Shown here: positions 17,017 through 22,166 of the stretch, piece by piece | Position numbering within the stretch: the first letter of the stretch is position 1 | Layout: each line of letters opens with the position of its first letter | From: Paulinella micropora | Taxonomy: Eukaryota; Cercozoa; Imbricatea; Euglyphida | DNA: 22,166 bases | Reading direction: 5' to 3' | NCBI GenBank assembly: GCA_009731375.1 | Contig: BJOX01000225.1 | Span: 429,552-451,717 of the forward strand | Made by a program: the position numbers and the translations under genes | Notes under the pieces: model-generated | Seen by the model: only the letters and a program-made list of their open reading frames with translations | The model's database searches: none | Told to the model about the DNA's origin: nothing

Positions 17017-18890
17017 CGAGGCGATTTTGGTGGAAAGGAATGAAGGAGGAGATAGACAGAGAAGTAGACGCATGTATTCCATTCAAAACCACAAAGACAC
17101 CGTTGAAGGCGAATTTCGGCCTGATCGGTACATTCCCGTTACACGCCGGGATGTTTGAATTCTTACACATCGATCATGTGGGACCTTTCCCCGAATCGGC
17201 CGAAGGGTACAAATACCTTCTTACTGCGATAGATCGAGCCACCAATTATGTCTGGGTTGTTCCTGTTAAGGACGTTACAGGCAAGACAACTGCGGAGGCT
17301 CTGATCGACAGGATCGTCTCGCAGATCGGAGTGCCTAGAAAGATATGTTCTGATCGAGGTTCTGACTTTAACAACGAAGTCATTGACAGACTATCTAAGT
17401 ACTACGGGATGAAATGGCAATATGTTACTGCCTATAACCCGAGAGCGAATGGCAAGATCGAGCGGGTACATAGACCTCTCAAAGCCTCGCTTAAGATGTA
17501 CTGTATGAAGAAGGAGAATCAGAGAGCCTGGGTGGAGGCAGCACCTTCATTTGCCTTTGCAATGAACTGTCTACCCTCATCGGCATTAGGAGGAGCCAGG
17601 AGCTCAGTCTCGCCATATCAATTGGTTTACGGCCGAGAGCCTAATATCCCAACCTCACTTCTGCATCCAAAAGACACTTGGGCAGATGAGGATGAGTTGT
17701 TCGGGATGAGACTAAGAGCGAAGATGGAGGCGGAACAAATAGTTGCGGCGCACAGGGAGGCGGAGCGCAGAAAGACTGACGCACAAGGAGTGCGACAAGC
17801 GCACTTAGATCAAGTCCGTTTCCAGGTTGGGGATATTGTACTCTTGTACCATCCTCAAGTCCCTAAGGGGGTTAGCTCTAAGCTGTTTACCCACTGGAAA
17901 GGACCATACCAGATTATGGAGCAGATGGGACCTCTGAATTATAAGATCAGGGGTAGAGGGAAGGTGCAAATTGTGAATGTTCGAAGGCTGATCAAATATG
18001 ACCCCTTCTTACTCGAGGATGAATCCGTTGAGGAGGCGTTGAAACGGATGAAGGAGGATTTCAAAGAGGTACCGCCTATCAGTAAGGAGGATACCTTAGA
18101 GGAGGAGAATGCCTATCGGGCACCTGTCTCGGAGAAGGAGGAGACCGAGAAGGAGAGCAAGGAAGACTCAAACCGCAAAAGCGCGGCGGGGACTCAGTCT
18201 AAGGCCCCCATAGTCCGCGGCGGTACAAAGGAGAAGTTCACGGAGGCGCAGAGGAGGAGAGCGCAAAATGACCTTATCTTCGACCAACCGAGGAAGGTGG
18301 CGAGATCGACGCGAGCGACGGATGTCCATGGAGGAGGAGAAGAGAAGGACACTAACCCAAACGCGGGTAATGTGGACATTCGACATGCGCGATGGAAGGA
18401 AGGCGAGGCGATTGCGACCATCAAGTGGGTCCGAGACGCTTTTTATCTGTTGAGACCGGCAGAATCTCATGTTGCCGATGACACTCTCTCAGATCTTTAT
18501 CTCATGCGAGCTGTGGCGGTCCCGCAGACTACACGGGCAGCGCGGACATCGAAGAGATCCTCAGCAGCAAAAACGATACAACCGGTACTCCATTTCTGGA
18601 GAAGCATGGACCCTGTTGAGGATCCAAAAGCTAGACAATACTTACCGGTATACAAAGACGCGAAAGATCTCGAGACTTGGGATGATACTATTACCCCTCG
18701 AGACAAAGACCACACTGCGTGGACTATTCAGTCACTGCCTAGGGGAGTGCTTGACATTCCTTTTGACTTATCATTGGGCGCCATCCCTAACAAAATATGG
18801 GACATTCTTGAGGAGTCAAAGTTTGACTTGACTTTTGTTGGCGGCCCGCCACCTGGCAAAGGGGTTCGCGCAAGGCGACGAAGGCAGTAA
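16995..18890 (+). CDS. pol: Integrase, with long C-terminal extension
   Basis: Open from 16995 (after TGA at 16992); first ATG 17040 gives 616 codons, stop TAA. Back in the gag/RT frame. It starts within the zinc-binding region (RRFWWKGMKEEIDREVDAC), where the second Cys of the CxxC is Phe (ACIPF) and both histidines are missing. The catalytic core is intact: D45 in HIDHVGP, D105 in CSDRG and E141 in NGKIERVHR, with the exact D-35-E spacing. A GPY/F module follows (VGDIVLLYHP, W286, G288-P-Y290), then about 300 further residues with acidic and Lys-rich stretches and no chromodomain recognised. It would join element DNA to the chromosome. The damaged N-domain and frame break make this copy doubtful. 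Confidence 0.85.
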   Translation, partial: QRTHWFIARRFWWKGMKEEIDREVDACIPFKTTKTPLKANFGLIGTFPLHAGMFEFLHIDHVGPFPESAEGYKYLLTAIDRATNYVWVVPVKDVTGKTTAEALIDRIVSQIGVPRKICSDRGSDFNNEVIDRLSKYYGMKWQYVTAYNPRANGKIERVHRPLKASLKMYCMKKENQRAWVEAAPSFAFAMNCLPSSALGGARSSVSPYQLVYGREPNIPTSLLHPKDTWADEDELFGMRLRAKMEAEQIVAAHREAERRKTDAQGVRQAHLDQVRFQVGDIVLLYHPQVPKGVSSKLFTHWKGPYQIMEQMGPLNYKIRGRGKVQIVNVRRLIKYDPFLLEDESVEEALKRMKEDFKEVPPISKEDTLEEENAYRAPVSEKEETEKESKEDSNRKSAAGTQSKAPIVRGGTKEKFTEAQRRRAQNDLIFDQPRKVARSTRATDVHGGGEEKDTNPNAGNVDIRHARWKEGEAIATIKWVRDAFYLLRPAESHVADDTLSDLYLMRAVAVPQTTRAARTSKRSSAAKTIQPVLHFWRSMDPVEDPKARQYLPVYKDAKDLETWDDTITPRDKDHTAWTIQSLPRGVLDIPFDLSLGAIPNKIWDILEESKFDLTFVGGPPPGKGVRARRRRQ

Positions 18891-19665
18891 GTGACATTTT
18901 TTTCTTTTATCACGGGTCGGACATTGAAAGCTGCATGTGGATTAATTTCATAGTGCCCATGTCAGATCATGTCTTATTAAAATGTTTTTATACCATTGTT
19001 GTTAATTGGCATTTTTATCGCAACATATGAGTGCGAGGGTCAATCGGCAAATGGATACGACACCGTAGAAGGGGATCGCTTGTGAGTTTAGCGATGGTGT
19101 TCCTGGTACGACCCTGCTTCAAGTATCCAGGGTGATGTTCTCAAAAAATGTTCTCATAGTAGACATATTAAATTTTTTTCTTTGGATATACTTAATATCG
19201 TCATACCAGCACGGTCCGTCTCTACTTGTGTCGGCATATCGCATGGTCGGGCTCACTCACCCCGGCTTTGGATATAGTTATTAGGTCTGGCCCCCTAGTA
19301 CTATATTAAGGTAACCGATTGAATACAAGGGTATGTTATTAAAAGACAATGTATTTACTGATCGGAAGTGTTTTTGGAGAAGGAGAAAAATTATAACGCT
19401 GCTTTTATTGCAATAGTAATACTATTTGTTCTTGACATACTGCCTCAGAATTAAGTTACGGGGGGGACAACAAGTGTGGAAGGAGGAGTTTTTATTTACA
19501 AAAACGAGGCTGGAGATTTATAGTTGACTCGTGTCTGGCGTATGCGTTTTATATATCCACTGCACCGTCTATCCGTGGGTTAATGCACTTAGTTGCGACA
19601 CCCCGTAGCGTTTGTGCAGAAAAGAAATCAGCAATTATATGACGAAAATATTGCATATTTCCGTC
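18891..19665 (+). other. 3' untranslated region of the Ty3-type element
   Basis: About 775 bp between the integrase stop and the polypurine tract. No ORF of note on either strand, no repeat shared with other parts of the window. An env-like gene is absent. Confidence 0.6.
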
Positions 19666-19684
19666 AAAAAAAAACGGGAAGGGG
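19666..19684 (+). promoter_or_regulatory. Polypurine tract of the Ty3-type element
   Basis: Nine A, then CGGGAAGGGG, three bases before the 3' LTR start. This is the normal site of plus-strand priming and confirms the LTR border. Confidence 0.75.
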
Positions 19685-19687
19685 TAC

Positions 19688-20243
19688 TGTAGGCATCACC
19701 CCCCGGATAGCCGGTAAAAAGTACAGTTTTTCGGGTGTCAGGTGCACCTCAGTAGTTTTTTCCCAGTATTTCAATATCGTTTGGTCGGATTTGCGTTGTA
19801 ATGTACTACTAATACCCGTTACTCCACCTAGACAATTTACCGGTAATTTGGATAGTCTTAGTCATAGGCAGGTTCATAGGCCGGACAGTTATTAATACCT
19901 TTATTACTGACAAGGACACTTTCTAGAGTATTCGCGAATCATAGTCTGGAATGCCTAGAATCAAATGAGTATTACTATTCTGTAAAGGTCATAACATCAT
20001 AAATTTGTGTGACCCAAAGTCATTAAAAGTCTTTTCTTCGGTTATTCTTTACCCTTAGCGGGGTAGCTTCCCTAAACTCTGCGTTTGAGTGATAGATTAC
20101 TTTGATTTGACCTAATGTCATTTTAACCGTGGTCTGTGGCCGCTTTCTATTTCGGCTTCACTGAGCTAATATAACGAGACATCATTCTCCTTTGGGGGAT
20201 TTGTGTCTGGTTGTATTACCGACTTTTTATCAAGCTATCTTCA
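19688..20243 (+). repeat. 3' LTR of the Ty3-type element, split by an insert
   Basis: TGTAGGCATCACCCCCC... to CAAGCTATCTTCA, matching 9633-9869 with few substitutions and a 4-bp insertion (CAGT near 19750). It is interrupted at GGATTTG by about 310 bp. The outer end meets the right half of MITE copy 3 after one extra C. Confidence 0.87.
19794..20109. mobile_element. ~310-bp insert in the 3' LTR, flanked by GATTTG
   Basis: GATTTG occurs once in the intact LTR but at both ends of this insert (19788-19793 and 20104-20109), as a target duplication would. The insert ends show only weak inverted similarity (GTAAT near both ends). It encodes nothing recognised and its family is unknown. Confidence 0.6.
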
Positions 20244-20244
20244 C

Positions 20245-20403
20245 AAAATGATACAGATTTTGCGGACATAAAAAGCAGTTAAATTGAACTAATTTGAATT
20301 CTGACCATTAACTCATGATTCGAAATCTAACCGCTAATCTGAAATCTTGCCGCCCTTAACTAAAATTCGATGGCTGAGTTTGACACTTGAATGTACCCAG
20401 TAA
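20245..20403. mobile_element. Right half of MITE copy 3
   Basis: Begins AAAATGATACAGATTTTGCGG, the second half of the MITE centre, and runs to CTTGAATGTACCCAGTAA. Together with 7208-7346 it makes one MITE of the expected ~290 bp plus a 5-bp duplication. It carries more mutations in the arm than copies 1 and 2. Confidence 0.85.
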
Positions 20404-20476
20404 TATGTTTTAATACGTGCGGCCACTCACCGTCACGGTGCAACTATTTAGATAATATTGAACTAATATATAATAT

Positions 20477-20744
20477 TACTGACGACATTCAAGAGAAAAA
20501 CAAAAATTAATTTTTCGATTTTTGTTGGAATTTTAATTTTGGTTCGAATTTCGATTTTGGTTGGAAATTTGAATTTTTCAAATTAACTGCTATATTCGTC
20601 CGCAAAGTATCGTAAATTTTTGCGAAATGTTACCGTTAAATTGGAAAATTTGAATTTTTGCCACAAACATGAAAAACTAACACAAAATTAAAATTCCAAC
20701 CAAAATCGAAAACTAATTTTTTTTCTCTTGAATGTCGTCAGTAA
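20477..20744. mobile_element. Diverged foldback element of the MITE family
   Basis: 268 bp, TTACTGACGACATTCAAGAG to CTCTTGAATGTCGTCAGTAA, perfect 20-bp terminal inverted repeats. Its arms are AT-rich and unlike those of copies 1-3. The tips share TTACTG and ACATTCAAG with them. The centre (GCTATATTCGTCCGC ... TTGCGAAATGTTACCGTTAA) is the reverse complement of the family centre. Non-coding; flanked by TA-rich DNA. Confidence 0.85.
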
Positions 20745-21098
20745 TATTAATATATATAATATACATACATACATGTTAATATATATATATTAATATATAT
20801 ATATATATATACATACATACATATACATATATATATATATATACCCGCCGTAACAGTATTAATAATTTTGACCACCGCTCCTATGATAATGTATGAGAGC
20901 AGTTTAACTTTGAAACCAAGTTAAAAAGTTGCACTTGCTATGAAAATTTAATTTTTAATACTGATTCGTGGGAATGGTCACCGTCCTTACCTAATAACCC
21001 TACCTACCAAGTCATGACGGTTATCATCTATATATACCTACACGTCAACTTATAAGATTCAATCCATGCACGAAAAAACTTATTTGAAGGGTCAGGAG
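20745..21098. repeat. (TA)n and TACA tracts, then unremarkable DNA
   Basis: Interrupted (TA)n/(TACA)n to about 20842. The following ~250 bp shows no recognisable gene. Confidence 0.75.
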
Positions 21099-21185
<87 letters not shown>

Positions 21186-21276
21186 GGAGAGAGGGAGGGA
21201 GGGAGAAAGAAAGAGAGAGGGAGAAAGAAAGAGAGAGGGAGAGAGGGAGGGAGGGAGGGAGAAAGAAAGAGAGAGG

Positions 21277-21308
<32 letters not shown>
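21099..21308. repeat. (GA)n microsatellite with GGGA and GAAA variants
   Basis: About 210 bp of purine-only repeat on the plus strand. Its Arg-Glu and Ser-Leu frames are low-complexity artefacts, not genes. Confidence 0.95.
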
Positions 21309-21310
<2 letters not shown>

Positions 21311-21321
21311 AGGGGGGTTGA

Positions 21322-21504
21322 AAAGAAAAAGAGTTGGGAAGTTATGTGTCAAAAGTTGCGCCACACGGTCATGAAGCGGGATCGGGGGGCCCGAGCAGGT
21401 GGACCGGCTGGAAGGTACAGGGCGCGCCGGCAGGTTCAGAAGGAGGAGGGGTAGTACTCTTGCCGCTTGATATTGAGCCAAATCTGGATAGCATGAGAAG
21501 ATAG
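21322..21504 (+). CDS. Doubtful GC-rich coding fragment
   Basis: A GC-richer island between purine repeats. One frame stays open for 60 codons from 21322 to TAG at 21502 (GSYVSKVAPHGHEAGSGGPS, later GGGVVLLPLDIEPNLDSMRR). No early ATG, no domain. A minus-strand frame is also open here. It could be the last exon of a gene or chance. Confidence 0.2.
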   Translation, partial: KEKELGSYVSKVAPHGHEAGSGGPSRWTGWKVQGAPAGSEGGGVVLLPLDIEPNLDSMRR

Positions 21505-21649
21505 GTAAATTGGTTGAGGGAGAGATGGATAAAGAGGCAGATAGGTGGGTTGGTAGGTAGTTAGCTAGCTAGATATTTTTGAAGGTAGTAAACTAGCTGG
21601 CTGACTGGGTGGTAGGTAGGTAGGTGGTAAGGAGGTTGGTGACAAGGAG
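21505..21649. repeat. Degenerate GGTA/GGTT-rich DNA
   Basis: Repeated GGTAGGTAGG-like and CTAGCTAG pieces resembling the tract at 1975-2032. No gene seen. Confidence 0.6.
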
Positions 21650-21653
21650 AGAG

Positions 21654-21708
<55 letters not shown>

Positions 21709-21902
21709 AGACATACAGCTAGACAGATAGACAGACAAGGAGAAGGAGGAAGATTCAGTGTCTGTATATGCGCTTGAGAGAGAGAGAGAGGAAGAGAGAG
21801 AGAGAAGAGAAGAGAAGAGAAGAGAAGAGAAGAGAGAGAGAGATAGAAATGCGAATGTACCATAAAGGAGCAAACGGAGCCGAGGGACGAGAGAGAGAGA
21901 GA

Positions 21903-21942
<40 letters not shown>

Positions 21943-22050
21943 AACATGTGAGTTACCATAAAGGAGCACAAAGAGCCAAGGGACATGAGAGAGAGAGAGA
22001 AAAAGAGAGAAATATGTGAGTTTACCATGAAGGAGCAAACGGAGCCTAGG

Positions 22051-22088
<38 letters not shown>

Positions 22089-22123
22089 GTGAGTTTACCA
22101 TAAAGGAGCACACAGAGCCTAGG

Positions 22124-22166
<43 letters not shown>
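21650..22166 (-). repeat. (GA)n array with four ~44-bp modules, to window end
   Basis: Conserved modules at 21844-21888, 21941-21984, 22011-22053 and 22083-22126 are separated by (GA)n. On the minus strand each reads (CT)n, GTCCC(T)NGGCTC, a GC-rich core ending CTCCTTTATG, then GTA(A)AC and CACAT. Two copies have CTAG before the core and all have GT after ATG, faintly like acceptor-core-donor. A minisatellite is the safe call. The array continues beyond the window. Confidence 0.8.

Larger units (their letters stand above)
9633..20243 (+). mobile_element. Ty3/gypsy-type LTR retrotransposon, nearly complete
   Basis: 10.6-kb plus-strand element: 5' LTR, primer site, 0.75-kb leader, gag, UGA, protease-RT-RNase H, frameshifted linker, integrase, 0.8-kb 3' untranslated region, polypurine tract, 3' LTR. 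The domain order (RT before integrase) and the GPY/F module mark it as Ty3/gypsy (Metaviridae-like). Intact catalytic residues and LTRs differing at only a few sites plus indels suggest a fairly recent arrival. The pol frame changes and the missing integrase zinc site suggest that this copy is now inactive. The flank left of 9633 (ACGGC) does not match the flank right of 20243, so its borders are not a simple insertion. Confidence 0.88.

Noticed and set aside
10644-18890. DIRS-like or LINE retroelement
   Set aside because: A DDE integrase with D-35-E spacing, LTRs with TG...CA and a polypurine tract identify an LTR element of Ty3 type.
18891-19665. env-like third gene
   Set aside because: No frame of adequate length, signal peptide or membrane segment between integrase and the 3' LTR.
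19593-19895. 100-codon ORF across the polypurine tract and 3' LTR
   Set aside because: Crosses the LTR border and the insert junction, so it cannot be an ancestral gene.
21066-21374. Arg-Glu repeat protein
   Set aside because: Pure (GA)n translation; the frame depends on repeat length.

Overview
The window is eukaryotic nuclear DNA. It holds long microsatellites, AT-rich intergenic DNA, foldback (MITE-like) elements, two LTR retrotransposons and exon-like pieces with GT/AG-type borders. No rRNA, bacterial operon or organelle gene is visible. I cannot name the species. The 10-N gap followed by 45 G shows a draft assembly.

Layout. 1-1473: (CTAT)n microsatellite carrying six copies of a ~50-bp Lys-rich mini-exon-like module, and two identical copies (1-200, 899-1098) of a longer unit. 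1474-2330: gap, poly-G, GA/TC, TCTG and GGTA tracts around one plausible Lys-rich terminal exon (1798-1917), then AT-rich DNA. 2342-2632: MITE copy 1. 3007-3219: a Cys-rich small exon-like ORF. 3349-6541: a minus-strand copia-like LTR element with a perfect 5-bp target duplication, a polypurine tract, a half-tRNA-Met-like primer site and a frameshifted gag, but no pol. 6868-7157: MITE copy 2.

7208-20403: a third MITE split in two by about 12.9 kb of Ty3/gypsy-type DNA. It contains a decayed LTR (7347), 2.2 kb of non-coding DNA with a tandem duplication, and a nearly complete plus-strand element. That element runs 5' LTR (9633-9869), gag (10644-13148), pol (protease, RT and RNase H, to 16661), a shifted linker, integrase (to 18890), polypurine tract and 3' LTR (19688-20243, itself carrying a ~310-bp insert). 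gag and pol lie in one frame divided by a single UGA, which suggests stop-codon readthrough. The pol linker changes frame and the integrase zinc-binding region is damaged, so this copy is probably dead, although the RT, RNase H and integrase catalytic residues are intact.

20477-22166: a diverged foldback of the same MITE family, then (GA)n DNA with four copies of a ~44-bp module. On the minus strand this right-end array has a design like the left-end array: a pyrimidine repeat followed by a short module.

In expression terms, Gag would package the element RNA, while protease, RT/RNase H and integrase would come from a Gag-Pol readthrough product. The MITEs and the gag-only element depend on enzymes supplied elsewhere in the genome.
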